NCBI GenBank assembly: GCA_016210115.1
Contig: JACQUW010000025.1
Coordinates: 1 to 64,000, forward strand
Origin: Deltaproteobacteria bacterium
GTDB lineage: Bacteria > Desulfobacterota > Binatia > UBA9968
Length of the DNA stretch: 64,000 nt
Reading direction: 5' to 3'
Shown piece after piece: positions 1-9,338 of the stretch. The notes beneath the pieces were generated by a model. That model did not search any database. It was not told where the DNA came from and saw nothing but the letters and a program-made list of their open reading frames with translations. Each line of letters opens with the position of its first letter. Positions within the stretch are counted from its first letter, which is position 1. Both the position numbers and the translations under genes were made by a program.

Positions 1-699
1 GCTTGAGACCTATCACCGCGGCCGCGAGACCTGGAGGTAAGGTCCACCAAAAGCTCTGCAGGAAATCCATGACGGAAAAAAGAATTCTTGTTGCCGTGGG
101 GGTGTATCCTGTCATCTCGATGATCCCTTTGACTTTGGGGAGCACGTAGACGAGGTAGATCCCGATCACGAAGAACACCATCGAGATGATGACCGCCGGA
201 TACATGACGGCCTTGCGGACGTGAAATCAATCGCCTGTCGCACTCCCTCTTCAAGGTTTCGAAGCGCCCTTACCAGCTCTCCCGCCTGCTCTCCTGCATA
301 GATCCCCGCGTGAATGAGGTCGGAGAACAGGCCGGTTCTTTTCATGGCTTCGGAAAGAGAGCTGCCTTTCATGACGTGCGTCCGTATGGCGCGCGCGGCG
401 GCCTGCGTCTTTTTGCTTTCGACCACTCTTTCCAGATTCTCAAGCGCAATGGCCATGTCCATGCCGGAGCCCAAAAAGTCCGCCAGAAAAGATATGAATT
501 CCAGAACTTCCCTGTTCTTGAGCTGCGTCCTTGAGAAGGGAAGATAAGCGAAAACCGCGGAGAGATAATCTTCTTTGATCAGAACCGGCTCAAGACCGCT
601 TGCTTTTAGCTGTGAGCGGGCGACTGATATGGAGGCGGCCTCCATCTTTCCTTCCCTTCGGGCTCCTGCAGGGTCTATGGCGACGTAGCGGTAGAACAT
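1..699 (-). CDS. GspF/PilC-like inner-membrane platform protein, frameshifted and cut by window start
   Basis: Matches the T2SS-F/PilC family, the polytopic platform that drives pseudopilus or pilus assembly. The first part (ATG at 699) has the typical cytoplasmic F-domain pattern, with FLADFLGSGMDMAIALENLE and a GxYAGEQAGELVRALRNLEEG stretch. Near 221-222 the frame breaks. The adjacent frame continues with VRKAVMYPAVIISMVFF and a hydrophobic helix to the window edge, as expected after the first cytoplasmic domain. One base is missing or two are extra. The start overlaps the pseudopilin stop by one base (TGATG), implying translational coupling. The break could be a real mutation or a sequence error; the C-terminus lies outside the window. 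Confidence 0.72.
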
Positions 700-1217
700 C
701 AGAAGACAACCCACGTCCAGTAGCATCCCGAGCAGGAGGTTCCTGTGCTGCCGGAGCGACTGAAACTGTTCAGGACCGCCGACTGTACCCACCAGGGGAG
801 ACCGCCGATATAAACGACAAGCTGCGTGTCGCCGGCTCCCTGGTACCAGGTCTGGTATTCCTCCCCGAATGGGTTTTGCGACGGCTGGCCGATGGATGCG
901 GGAAGATAGCCTGCGTCTATGAGTTTTGAGAGGCCCGACAACCACGGCCATGACCAGGCGTAGTTAACCGCGCCTGTGGCTTCGGTGTATCTGTCCGAGG
1001 CTTCCCTCACCGCGCTGATCTGCCTTATGACCGCGTTCACCCTGGAGGAGTTCATCATGGAGTTGATGCCGACGAACGCGCCTGCCAAGACCGCCATCAC
1101 GGCAAGAGCCACAACGAGTTCAATCAGAGTGAAACCTGCCTGGCTGCCTGCAGCCTGCCCGCGCCCCGGCAGGCGGGCACGCAGACAGGTAGCTGCTCCG
1201 TTCACGGCATGTTTCAT
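699..1217 (-). CDS. Type II secretion/type IV pilin-like pseudopilin
   Basis: Carries a class III prepilin leader: a basic N-terminus, then the processing site G|FTLIELVVALAVMAVLAG, where cleavage after Gly and methylation of Phe are expected. The hydrophobic helix is followed by a globular domain with a Tyr/Trp-rich C-terminus. ATG at 1217 is preferred over the upstream TTG at 1244 because GGAG lies at suitable spacing before it. It is directly followed by the GspF-like gene, so it is the minor or major pseudopilin of the same apparatus; which one cannot be told. The sequence between the leader and the cleavage site (about 27 residues) is long and Arg-rich. Confidence 0.8.
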   Translation of the reverse strand: MKHAVNGAATCLRARLPGRGQAAGSQAGFTLIELVVALAVMAVLAGAFVGINSMMNSSRVNAVIRQISAVREASDRYTEATGAVNYAWSWPWLSGLSKLIDAGYLPASIGQPSQNPFGEEYQTWYQGAGDTQLVVYIGGLPWWVQSAVLNSFSRSGSTGTSCSGCYWTWVVF

Positions 1218-1777
1218 AAATCGCTCCGAAATGATGATTAGCAAGATTTACAGAAAAGGATCTAGCTGAAATGGGACCAAAAATGGGGCGGAGAAGGCAG
1301 GATTTCTCTTCAATGGTGTGGTCAAACAGGCTCCGCTCTGCGGTGGAGGCGATGGCTTAATTTAAAAATCTCCTAAGCCCCATGTCAGAGCAAATATGCA
1401 TCTCTACCCACAACGCAAATGAGGTTTGACATAAGAGCACGTATTCGGATACTTTCTCCCCCAAAAAGTGTCTGAGGCTGGTTAGCTCTTTCCCGCAGGC
1501 CTGTCTGCCGTAACACAGGCAGGTCCTTTCGGCTCTCAACGCCATGTGGGCAGGCGATTGTTGGGGCAATTAAAGTTCCCGGTGGCTGAACCTCAAAGCG
1601 AATTCCTATCATTTTCGTCTGTCCGGAAGATCTTCTGGCACGCATTGGCGCGCGAGCTTCGGACGGTAAACGGCTCCAGGACTTTGCAATCGCAATGTCG
1701 TGACGTGGAAGGGAATTTATCTCGCAGAGCGCGCCGATGAAGTGAAGTGTTCTGGCATTTTAAGGAGATGGTGTGAA
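1218..1777. other. Intergenic region between divergent loci
   Basis: About 560 bases separate the pseudopilin (minus) from the first ornithine cyclodeaminase-like gene (plus). No convincing gene was found on either strand; the longer open frames lack ribosome binding sites and recognisable protein patterns. It holds one sigma70-like candidate promoter on the plus strand (listed separately) and presumably the promoter of the secretion genes on the other strand. Confidence 0.5.
1426..1453 (+). promoter_or_regulatory. Candidate sigma70 promoter for the SBP/cyclodeaminase cluster
   Basis: TTGACA (1426-1431), 16-base spacer, GATACT (1448-1453). The -35 is perfect and the -10 matches four of six positions. 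It lies about 325 bases before the first cyclodeaminase-like gene. The spacer begins TAAGAGCACG, nearly the same as at the promoter candidate at 45203 (TAAGCGCGCG). Confidence 0.35.
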
Positions 1778-2875
1778 ATGACTCTCATTTTGAGTAATGA
1801 GGAAGTTGAGAGATTGCTGGAGGTGAGGGATTGCATCGATGTTTTGGAGGATGCATATCGGGAACAGGCTGCGGGAAGGGCGATCAGCCAGCTTCGGATG
1901 GACACGGAGGTTCCGATAGGACAGGGCAATCACGTCAAAGAGTTCGAGTTCAAGACGATGGTAGGGATTCTGCCCAAGCGGGGAATCGCTGCTCTGCGGT
2001 GCAGTGCCACCATTCAGCAATGGCTTCGGGAATTTGGCTCCCTACGAACAGATTACGTCCGCGGGCCGGGTGGCAGGCTTGTCGGCTTGGTTCAACTGTT
2101 CAGCTTCGAGACGTGCGAGCCTCTTGCCATCTTTCCGGATTCGTATCTTCAGAAGGTTCGGGTGGCCGCAACCAGCGCCATCGGCGCAAAATACCTGGCG
2201 CGCAGCGATAGCCGATGCATGGGCCTTTTAGGATCCGGCTGGCAGGCAAGCGCGCATGTGGAAGCGCTTTGCGCCGTTCGTCCTTTGGAGCTGATTAAGG
2301 TTTACAGCCCGAATTCCGCTCACAGATCAGAGTTCGCCGAAACCATGAGCAAGCGGACCGGAATATCGATTGTGGCGGTCGATAGTCCGGCGGAAGTCTT
2401 CGATGCTGACATTGTAATAGCCGCAACCAACGCAAAGGAACCGGTCATCTACGGAAAGTACCTGAAAAGAGGGACCCACTTTTGCTCGATCGGCCCCTAT
2501 GAGGTCGATGGCGAGGCCATCGAGAAAGCGGACGTCGTGGTGATGCATTCGAGAGAACGGTACCGGACACATGTCGCGGGCGAGGGTCAGTTCGGGACAC
2601 TGGTCCACGGCAATCCGTATGTTCCCTCCGAGTATGACTGGGAACATCATATCCTTTCCCGTCTGGATGTTAATGAGGTTCCTCTCCTTGAGGACATTCT
2701 CACCGGCAGGAGTCGCGCGCGGACGGATGAATCGCAGATCAGCTTCTTTATGAACGTGCAGGGACTCGGGTTACAATTTGCGGCGGTGGGAGCCAGAGTT
2801 TATGAACTTGCCATGCAAACAGGCGTGGGCAAAGAGATACCGACAGAATGGTTGACGCAGACGACGAATACCTGA
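1778..2875 (+). CDS. Ornithine cyclodeaminase/mu-crystallin family protein (paralog 1)
   Basis: 365-residue NAD(P)-binding protein of the OCD/mu-crystallin family, whose members include ornithine cyclodeaminase, alanine dehydrogenase and ketimine reductases. The N-terminal MTLILSNEEVERLLEV is the typical opening. The Rossmann glycine motif is GLLGSGWQASAHVEAL near the middle, followed by a second conserved block RVYSPNSAHR-like. ATG at 1778 is preceded by AAGGAG at 1762. By eye, the substrate-carboxylate lysine of true ornithine cyclodeaminase is not at its usual place (AALRCSAT), so the substrate is probably not ornithine. First gene of a run with SBPs; 30 bases before the next gene. Confidence 0.85.
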   Translation: MTLILSNEEVERLLEVRDCIDVLEDAYREQAAGRAISQLRMDTEVPIGQGNHVKEFEFKTMVGILPKRGIAALRCSATIQQWLREFGSLRTDYVRGPGGRLVGLVQLFSFETCEPLAIFPDSYLQKVRVAATSAIGAKYLARSDSRCMGLLGSGWQASAHVEALCAVRPLELIKVYSPNSAHRSEFAETMSKRTGISIVAVDSPAEVFDADIVIAATNAKEPVIYGKYLKRGTHFCSIGPYEVDGEAIEKADVVVMHSRERYRTHVAGEGQFGTLVHGNPYVPSEYDWEHHILSRLDVNEVPLLEDILTGRSRARTDESQISFFMNVQGLGLQFAAVGARVYELAMQTGVGKEIPTEWLTQTTNT

Positions 2876-2905
2876 AGGCCAACTTTTCCAGAACGGATTG
2901 AGGCG

Positions 2906-3946
2906 ATGAAAAAGAGGCACGCGAGAGTCGTTTGGATCGTCCTGTGGTTCTGGTCTGTTTGGAATCTGTCGACCCAGAGCGCTGCACAAACCAGACCGTC
3001 GGAATCCGTTCTTGAGGGCGCGAAGAAAGAAGGCAGCGTAGTGTGGTACGGCACCATGAACGTGACGGATGCAAGAAAGGTCATCGAGGCGTTTGAAAAA
3101 AAATATCCGTTTCTAAAAGTGAACCTCTATCGTGCGGGGAGCCAGCCCTTGCTGAATCGCCTGACAGCGGAATACCGCTCCGGGAGATATCTTGCTGACG
3201 TTACCGAGACAAACATTCTGGAGAGCTATTTCTTTCAGAAAAAAGGATATTTTCAACCTTACCGGTCGCCGGAAGCAAGATATTTTCCGGCGCAGTTCAA
3301 GGACCCCAACGGGTTCTGGGTCGCTGACTATCTCAACTTCTACGTCATCGCCTACAACACCCGAATGGTGAGCCCACCCAATGTGCCCAGAGGGTACGAA
3401 GATCTTTTACATCCGCGCTGGCAGAACCTCATTGGACTGAAGGATGACACGATTCGCTGGTATGGAACGTTGATGGACTATTGGGGTGAAGAAAAAGGGA
3501 AGAGTTTCATGCATCAACTGGTGGCGCAAAATCCACGCATGATCAGAGGAAGCTATGGACTGATTTCGGAGCTCACGGCAGCCGGCGAGGTTGCAGCAGG
3601 AATCGTCTTGGCGGCTACCGTAGAAACGCTCAAAAACGATAAGAAGGCACCTGTTGATTGGCAAAGCAGCGTTGACCCTGCGGCGACATCAATTGTGGGT
3701 CTCTATTTGCTCTCGAAAGCGCCCCACCCGAACGCTGCAAAACTTTTCATTGACTTTCTCCTCTCCGAGGAGACCCAAAGGCTATTTGTTACGATGAACC
3801 GAGTTCCTGCCCGGACTGATGTAAAACCGAAGAGCGCCAAGCTCGACCCAGCAAAGCTCAAAATCGTGGTCATCAATCCGGAAATGTCCGAAAGATTTGA
3901 AAGATACAGTCAGGAGTTTAGAGAAATCTTTCTGAGCGGCCGCTGA
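2906..3946 (+). CDS. ABC transporter substrate-binding protein, Fe3+/polyamine (family 1) type
   Basis: 346-residue periplasmic SBP. An N-terminal signal peptide (KKRHARVVWIVLWFWSVWNL, cut near AAQT) precedes the ordered pattern EGAKKEGSVVWYGTMN, FEKKYPFLKVNLYRAG, PNGFWVADYLNFYVIAYNT, ending in the usual APHPNAAKLFIDFLLSEETQ motif. This is the FbpA/AfuA/PotD fold group; the ligand may be an organic acid or a metal chelate. The family is often annotated as iron-binding but is functionally broad. No permease or ATPase lies nearby. It sits between two cyclodeaminase paralogs, suggesting a shared substrate pathway. Confidence 0.87.
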   Translation: MKKRHARVVWIVLWFWSVWNLSTQSAAQTRPSESVLEGAKKEGSVVWYGTMNVTDARKVIEAFEKKYPFLKVNLYRAGSQPLLNRLTAEYRSGRYLADVTETNILESYFFQKKGYFQPYRSPEARYFPAQFKDPNGFWVADYLNFYVIAYNTRMVSPPNVPRGYEDLLHPRWQNLIGLKDDTIRWYGTLMDYWGEEKGKSFMHQLVAQNPRMIRGSYGLISELTAAGEVAAGIVLAATVETLKNDKKAPVDWQSSVDPAATSIVGLYLLSKAPHPNAAKLFIDFLLSEETQRLFVTMNRVPARTDVKPKSAKLDPAKLKIVVINPEMSERFERYSQEFREIFLSGR

Positions 3947-3992
3947 AGGAGATCTGAAGTCAGAAAATCGCGGGTTAAAAGGGGGGAAGATC

Positions 3993-5054
3993 ATGGTGAA
4001 GTTAATTAGCAACGCAGACGTGGACAGGGTTCTTACAATGCAGGATACGCTAGACCTGATGGAGGAGGCGTTTAGGGAATTCGGGATGGGCCGTGCTGTG
4101 TCACCGCCGCGCACCCATACTTATATGCATCCTCCAGAGGGTACTTTGTCTTATCGGCACAAGTCCATTATCGGCGGAGTGCAAAAGTTTGGCGTCTTTG
4201 CCGAACGGGTGACTTCGCACATTGTCGGCTTTCCCGAGGTGGGAGGACTCAAGCGGCAGGTCAAGCTTGCTCCGACTCCGGGACATCGTTATCCCGATCT
4301 TATCCTTCTGTTTAGTCTAGCCAGCGGAGAGCTTCTTGCGATCCTCCAGGGAGGGTCTTTGCAGAGAATGAGAGTCGGGGCAACGAGCGGGATTGGGACG
4401 AAGTATCTTGCTCGCGAAGACGCGAAGGTCGCCGGCATCTTTGGATCAGGTTGGCAAGCTGAGACTCAACTCCAAGCGCTCTGCGCGGTTCGGCCGATCC
4501 AGCAGATCAAAGTATTCAGCCCAAACGCCAGCCACCGGGAGGAATTTGCCAGAAAGATGATAAAGACCCTTGAGAGGGAAGTCCTGGCTGTCGGTGAACC
4601 GCAAAGCGCAGTGAAGGGTTCCGATATCGTAATCACAGCAACAAGCTCCAATGAGCCTGTTTTTCAGGGTGTATGGCTGCAAGCCGGGACTCATATTAAT
4701 AGCATCGTGAATAACGACGAGGGCAACCGACGTAGCGAGCTGGATGCTGACGCTTACGAGCGAGCCGATGTCATTATTGTCAATTCCCGGGAGCAGCTAG
4801 TTCACGTGAAGCAGAATGATGTCCTCGGGTTGGAAGAACAAGGGAAGCAAGCCGAAGAACTCGGAGACTTGCTCATCGGAAAGGCCAAAGGTCGCACCAC
4901 CCCCGACCAAATCACGTTATTTAAAAATAACGTTGGGATGGGTATACAGTTTGCCGCGGTAGGTGCCAGGGTCTATGAACTTGCCACGAAGCAGGGGCTA
5001 GGCAGAGATCTTCCTGTAGAGTGGTTTCACCAGGAAATCCCGCATAGGAACTGA
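3993..5054 (+). CDS. Ornithine cyclodeaminase/mu-crystallin family protein (paralog 2)
   Basis: 353 residues with the family opening MVKLISNADVDRVLTMQDTL, the dinucleotide-binding GIFGSGWQAETQLQALCAV, and the C-terminal GMGIQFAAVGARVYELA. It has a strong ribosome binding site (GGGGGG near 3981). The ending VEWFHQEI is shared with the other paralogs in the window (EWF/EWL), which marks them as one local family. The segment before the nucleotide motif is FAERVTSHIVGF, again without the lysine of bona fide ornithine cyclodeaminase as judged by eye. Four bases separate it from the following SBP gene, so co-translation is likely. Confidence 0.85.
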   Translation: MVKLISNADVDRVLTMQDTLDLMEEAFREFGMGRAVSPPRTHTYMHPPEGTLSYRHKSIIGGVQKFGVFAERVTSHIVGFPEVGGLKRQVKLAPTPGHRYPDLILLFSLASGELLAILQGGSLQRMRVGATSGIGTKYLAREDAKVAGIFGSGWQAETQLQALCAVRPIQQIKVFSPNASHREEFARKMIKTLEREVLAVGEPQSAVKGSDIVITATSSNEPVFQGVWLQAGTHINSIVNNDEGNRRSELDADAYERADVIIVNSREQLVHVKQNDVLGLEEQGKQAEELGDLLIGKAKGRTTPDQITLFKNNVGMGIQFAAVGARVYELATKQGLGRDLPVEWFHQEIPHRN

Positions 5055-5058
5055 AACT

Positions 5059-6081
5059 ATGTTGATCGAAAGTTGCTTTTCATCACGAAGCAGTATGTGG
5101 ATCATCCTGTCAGCGCGTTCAGGCTTGGTGTTGTTCTTCTTCTTGCTCCTTCTCGAAGCTCCCGCCGATTCCGTTGCGAAGGAGAATTTGATAGTTGGGT
5201 ACCAGTCCCTTTCTCTTAACCAGAGCGCCCTTTGGGTGGCAAAGGATAAAGGTATTTTTGAAAAATACGGACAGGATGTTCAGCTTGTCTTCTTGCGCAG
5301 CGGCACGAGTGCCACACAGGCCTTGATCGCGGGGGATGTTCACATCAGCAACATTGGAGGCCCGCCGTTTGTTCATGCGGTTTCGAGAGGAGCCTCCCTT
5401 GTTATGGTTGCCTCGGTCGCAAACAGGCTTCAATTTCAATTCTACGGCGCGCCGGGGGTGACGCCCAAGACTCTAAAAGGCGGAAGAGTGGCCATTGGCG
5501 CTTTCGGTGGGGGAGCGGATCTGGCCTCGAAAATAGCTGTAAAAAAGCTCGGTCTAGACGTAAACCGGGATGTCGCTTTCATGCAGCTTGGGACAACGTC
5601 GCTGCGATTCTTAGCTCTGCGATCAGGGCAGGTTCAAGCCGCTGCCATACTGCCACCAGACACTTTTCTTGCAAAGAAAGAAAAGCTTCCTCTTCTACTT
5701 GATTTGGCGGAGTCAGATGTCGAATTTCTTAGCACCGGCTTGGTCACCAGTAGGGCTTTTATTAAAGCACGACGGCAGACCGTGATGAATTTCGTTAAGG
5801 CATATATCGAAGGTCTCGCTTTCCTGACAAAGCAGAAAAATGAGAGTCTTCGCATCCTTCTCAAGTACCTCCGAACATCCGATGTCGAATCCATGAGCGA
5901 TGCCTACGATTACGTGGTCGGAAAAACAATGCCGCGGAAGCCTTATCCCGGCTTGCCCGCCGTCAAGGCTGTGTTTGACGCCTTAGGTTTGAGAGCCCCT
6001 GAAGATTCGGGCTCATTTCTCGAAGGGGGACTCGTTGCAGAGCTTGATAATTCCGGCTTCATAACCAAAATATTCCAGTAG
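5059..6081 (+). CDS. ABC transporter substrate-binding protein, NitT/TauT (NMT1/SsuA) type
   Basis: 340 residues. A hydrophobic signal sequence (SGLVLFFFLLLLEAPADS) is followed by the NMT1-like core: VGYQSLSLNQSALWVAKDKG, IFEKYGQDVQLVFLRSGTS, ALIAGDVHISNIGGPP, then LKGGRVAIGAFGG. A second in-frame ATG at 5095 could also be the start. This family binds nitrate, sulfonates, pyrimidine precursors or aromatic acids. Neighbours are a cyclodeaminase paralog and another NMT1-type SBP, not a permease, so the ligand cannot be assigned. Confidence 0.87.
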   Translation: MLIESCFSSRSSMWIILSARSGLVLFFFLLLLEAPADSVAKENLIVGYQSLSLNQSALWVAKDKGIFEKYGQDVQLVFLRSGTSATQALIAGDVHISNIGGPPFVHAVSRGASLVMVASVANRLQFQFYGAPGVTPKTLKGGRVAIGAFGGGADLASKIAVKKLGLDVNRDVAFMQLGTTSLRFLALRSGQVQAAAILPPDTFLAKKEKLPLLLDLAESDVEFLSTGLVTSRAFIKARRQTVMNFVKAYIEGLAFLTKQKNESLRILLKYLRTSDVESMSDAYDYVVGKTMPRKPYPGLPAVKAVFDALGLRAPEDSGSFLEGGLVAELDNSGFITKIFQ

Positions 6082-6149
6082 TCGACTCGACGACGGTTAC
6101 CAAAAAAGAAATTGGCAATAGGTTGACCGGTCTGTAATCGATTTAGATC

Positions 6150-7181
6150 ATGCCCAAAAAGACGCGACCAAGTCTTTTGAGATCGGCCTGCAACGGATTA
6201 TTTTTCGTTTTTTGCGCTCTCCTTTTTTACCTCTCGAGCCTCTCGGTCAGCCCTGCGGCTCAAATATCCCGCGTCAAATTGCTCGTAGGTTACAGCTCGC
6301 CATCCGGGAGCCAGGCGGTCTTGTGGGTAGCCAAGGAGTCGGGGGCGTTTAGTCGCCACGGGATAGACGTCGAGCTCATCTTTGTCGGCAGCGGCTCGAA
6401 GATGACCCAGGCGGTCCTTGCCGGTGAGCTGAAGATCGCTCAGCTCGGAGGAGTTGCGCCTATCGCCGCAAGGCTCGGCGGAGCCGATGCAAAGATCATC
6501 GCCGTCAGCTTCAACACCCTCGCAAACTCCCTGATCGTGAACCGTGAGATCCAATCGGTCCATGATCTCAAGGGAAAACGGGTCGGTGTCTCACGTTTCG
6601 GCACCAATACGGATGCCGGTGCCCGCTACGTCATCAAGAAGAATGGGCTTGTCCCCGACCGCGACGTGGCGATTCTTCAGCTTGGAGACATCCCGGCTGT
6701 TTTCGCTGCGCTTCAGACCGGCGCGGTTCAAGGAGGCATCCTATCCTATCCGACAACGGCCAGAGCATTGAAGATGGGTTTTAAAGAGCTTGTAGACATT
6801 TCTGAAATCGGTTTGGAATATCCAGGCACGAATATCGTCACCATGGATCGCTTCCTACGGAGCCAGCCGGATCTCGTCAGGGGATTTCTCATGGCTTTTA
6901 TCGAAGGCATCCACCGCTACAAGAGCGACGCCGCCTTCACCAAGAGAGTTATCGGCCAATACGCGCGGATTACAGACGCCGGGATTCTGGACGACACCTA
7001 TCGCTTGTTCGCTCAGAAACTCCAAAAAATTCCATACCCGACGCCGGGCGGGATCCGCTTCGCACTGGAGACTCTGATCGATAATCCCAAGGCGCGGCAG
7101 GCCCGGCCGGAGGAGTTTTACGATGACACGATATTACGCGCGCTCGAGCGGGAGGGCCTTGTGGAGCAGCTTTACCGGTAG
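6150..7181 (+). CDS. ABC transporter substrate-binding protein, NitT/TauT (NMT1/SsuA) type
   Basis: 343 residues with an N-terminal export signal (LFFVFCALLFYLSSLSVSPA, cut near AAQI). The core follows the family order: LLVGYSSPSGSQAVLWVAKE, SRHGIDVELIFVGSGS, AVLAGELKIAQLGG, LKGKRVGVSRFGTNTD, and the Tyr/Pro segment FAQKLQKIPYPTPGGI near the C-terminus. Closely related in layout to the SBP just upstream, so the two probably arose by duplication. It is followed 51 bases later by a ThDP enzyme whose substrate it may deliver; that link is inference. Confidence 0.87.
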   Translation: MPKKTRPSLLRSACNGLFFVFCALLFYLSSLSVSPAAQISRVKLLVGYSSPSGSQAVLWVAKESGAFSRHGIDVELIFVGSGSKMTQAVLAGELKIAQLGGVAPIAARLGGADAKIIAVSFNTLANSLIVNREIQSVHDLKGKRVGVSRFGTNTDAGARYVIKKNGLVPDRDVAILQLGDIPAVFAALQTGAVQGGILSYPTTARALKMGFKELVDISEIGLEYPGTNIVTMDRFLRSQPDLVRGFLMAFIEGIHRYKSDAAFTKRVIGQYARITDAGILDDTYRLFAQKLQKIPYPTPGGIRFALETLIDNPKARQARPEEFYDDTILRALEREGLVEQLYR

Positions 7182-7232
7182 AGCTGACCGGCAAAGCTGA
7201 AAAAGGTAATACTGCCGGAGGAGTGAAGAGGG

Positions 7233-8996
7233 ATGCAATCCGGAAAAAAACCCGAATATGGCTCTGACCTGATCGTTGACCTTATGAAGCGCTATGGGTT
7301 CAAGTATGCCGCGCTTAACCCAGGATCGAGCTTCCGGGCGCTCCATGACTCGATCGTCAATTACGGTGGCAATGAAATACCGAAGATCGTGCTTTGCTGC
7401 CATGAGGAAATTGCGGTTGCCGTGGCGCATGGCTACGCCAGAGCCTCAGGAGAGCCGATGATTGCTATCTGCCACGATCTGGTCGGGCTGCAGCATGCTT
7501 CGATGGCCATCTATAACGCCTGGATCGATCGAGCGCCGATCATCGTTCTCGGTGCCACCGGTCCATCCGATCCAACAGGCGAGAAGCCTTTCCCTCGGCT
7601 GGCCCCGCTGCATACCGCCCATCTCCAGGGTGAGTTGGTCAGGGATTACGTCAAATGGGACTACCAGCCTAACAGTCTTCCGGGGGTGATGGAGTCCTTC
7701 GCGCGCGCCTATAAGATAGCTCTGACGGAGCCTACGGGGCCCGTTTATCTCTGCTATGACGCGATGTTACAGGAGGAGGCCCTGGGCGAGATCCCGGCCA
7801 TTGATCCTAGCGAAAATTTTCCTCCGTCCTGTGCGCCTTCCGGGAATCCGGATAAACTTAGAGAAACTGTCGAGCGGATCCTTACAGCGAAAAATCCTGT
7901 TCTCATCACCGGCATGGTGGGAAGGCAGAAAGAGACCTGGAGGTCTCTTGTCTCGTTTGCCGAGATCCTTGGCCTTCCCGTAGTCGATCAGGGGTTGCGC
8001 TTCAATATTCCCAATAGCCATCCTTTAACCGTGACCGGGGCTGAAAAAGAGATCCTTCGAGAGGCGGATTTGGTTGTGGCGTTGGATGTGCTGGATCTCT
8101 ACTGGGCGTTGACGCGTCTCTCGGACCGCCATGAACATTTGCTGAATCCGGAAGCCAAAATTATCAGGATAGGATTGGAAGATTACACGATCAGGAGTTG
8201 GAGCGAGGCACGCCGCTTGGTCGTGACTGATCTATCGATCATTGCCGACAGCGCCATTGCTCTGCGTGAAATGGAGCAGATTGCCAAGCGCCTCCTTGCC
8301 CGGGACGAGAAGGCGCGAAAAGGAATAGAAGGCCGGGGCGCCTCGATCCGAATGCGGCATCAACAAATCCGCGATCGATGGAAGAAAAAGGCGGAAAAAC
8401 AATGGGAGGACAACCCCGTTTCTCTGCCAAGATTGCTGCTGGAGCTTAAGGATTTGCTTGGCTCGCATCCCTGGTCTTTAGTGAACGCCGGCACGCCCGC
8501 CTCGGTCTGGGCGCGCCGGTTGTGGGAATTTGAGGAGCCGGATCAGTTTTGTGCCGGGAATCCCGGCGGAGGATTAGGGCATGGCATCGGCGCTTCCATT
8601 GGCGCAGCGCTCTCGGAACCGCTTTCCGGCCGGATCTGCATTAACCTACAGCCAGACGGCGATCTGCTTTACACGTTAAGCGGCTTGTGGACCGTCTCAC
8701 ATCTGAAAATACCGTTGTTGACAATAATGACGAATAATCGCTCGTACTATAACGATGAAGAGCATGCTGAACATCTGGCGATCAGGCGCAATCGGCCGGT
8801 AGAGAACAAAGTTGTCGGGTTCAGGATTGATCCCCCGGCGACTGATTTTGCCAAGATCGCCCAGGGATTCCAAATCTATGCCGAAGGGCCTATAGAGGAC
8901 CCCAAGTTGCTCCGGGGCTCTCTGGAGCGGGCACTGAAGGTAGTCAAGGAAAACCGTCTGCCGGCGCTGGTCGATGTCATTACACAGCCTCGGTGA
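7233..8996 (+). CDS. Thiamine diphosphate-dependent enzyme, acetolactate synthase-like
   Basis: 587 residues with the three-domain layout of ThDP enzymes (acetolactate synthase, oxalyl-CoA and benzoylformate decarboxylases). The N-terminal Pyr domain has the cofactor-activating glutamate in CHEEIAVAVAHGYARASG. The central domain has VLITGMVGRQKETW. The C-terminal PP domain has the metal/diphosphate motif PDGDLLYT followed about 27 residues later by TNN. The residues before GDG (NLQP) are atypical. The reaction is carboligation or decarboxylation of a 2-oxo acid or acyl-CoA; which one cannot be read from sequence. Ribosome binding site GGAGGAG lies just before the ATG. Confidence 0.85.
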   Translation: MQSGKKPEYGSDLIVDLMKRYGFKYAALNPGSSFRALHDSIVNYGGNEIPKIVLCCHEEIAVAVAHGYARASGEPMIAICHDLVGLQHASMAIYNAWIDRAPIIVLGATGPSDPTGEKPFPRLAPLHTAHLQGELVRDYVKWDYQPNSLPGVMESFARAYKIALTEPTGPVYLCYDAMLQEEALGEIPAIDPSENFPPSCAPSGNPDKLRETVERILTAKNPVLITGMVGRQKETWRSLVSFAEILGLPVVDQGLRFNIPNSHPLTVTGAEKEILREADLVVALDVLDLYWALTRLSDRHEHLLNPEAKIIRIGLEDYTIRSWSEARRLVVTDLSIIADSAIALREMEQIAKRLLARDEKARKGIEGRGASIRMRHQQIRDRWKKKAEKQWEDNPVSLPRLLLELKDLLGSHPWSLVNAGTPASVWARRLWEFEEPDQFCAGNPGGGLGHGIGASIGAALSEPLSGRICINLQPDGDLLYTLSGLWTVSHLKIPLLTIMTNNRSYYNDEEHAEHLAIRRNRPVENKVVGFRIDPPATDFAKIAQGFQIYAEGPIEDPKLLRGSLERALKVVKENRLPALVDVITQPR

Positions 8997-9143
8997 TGTC
9001 TCGCCTGAAAACAAGCTCAGAATAGCGCTCGTTATCTATTGGGATTGGGTTACGAGGCTCAAAAATCAGCTTGGAAGGGAAGGCGCGGATGAAACCGGTT
9101 GACTTGGAGCGCCTGTCGGGTTTAGTGAGAGTCGTTACCCTAG

Positions 9144-9323
9144 TCAGCGGAAGGACTTTCTCACTTCACACGAAGTAACGCCCTGTATCCGTCGCGCGGA
9201 GACGTCCCGGTCACAGAAGAGGTGGATCGCCTGCGGGGCCGGCCCACTTTTTTCACCGGCGTGGAAGAGACGAGTCGCGACTATAAACGGATTTCGGAGA
9301 CTTACCAGGCGCTTCTGCGGTGA
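9144..9323 (+). pseudogene. C-terminal remnant of an Fe3+-type substrate-binding protein
   Basis: Sixty open codons run directly after a TAG (9141) and end at TGA (9321). They encode EGLSHFTRSNALYPSR, a middle block GRPTFFTGVEETSRDYK and ISETYQALLR. These align along their whole length with the last 60 residues of the intact SBP gene immediately downstream (SHFTRNNALFPSR ... SETYESLLRK). Nothing recognisable of the N-terminal three quarters remains between 8997 and 9143. It is best read as what is left of a duplicated SBP gene. Confidence 0.7.
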
Positions 9324-9338
9324 TGGAGGGCTAAGTGG

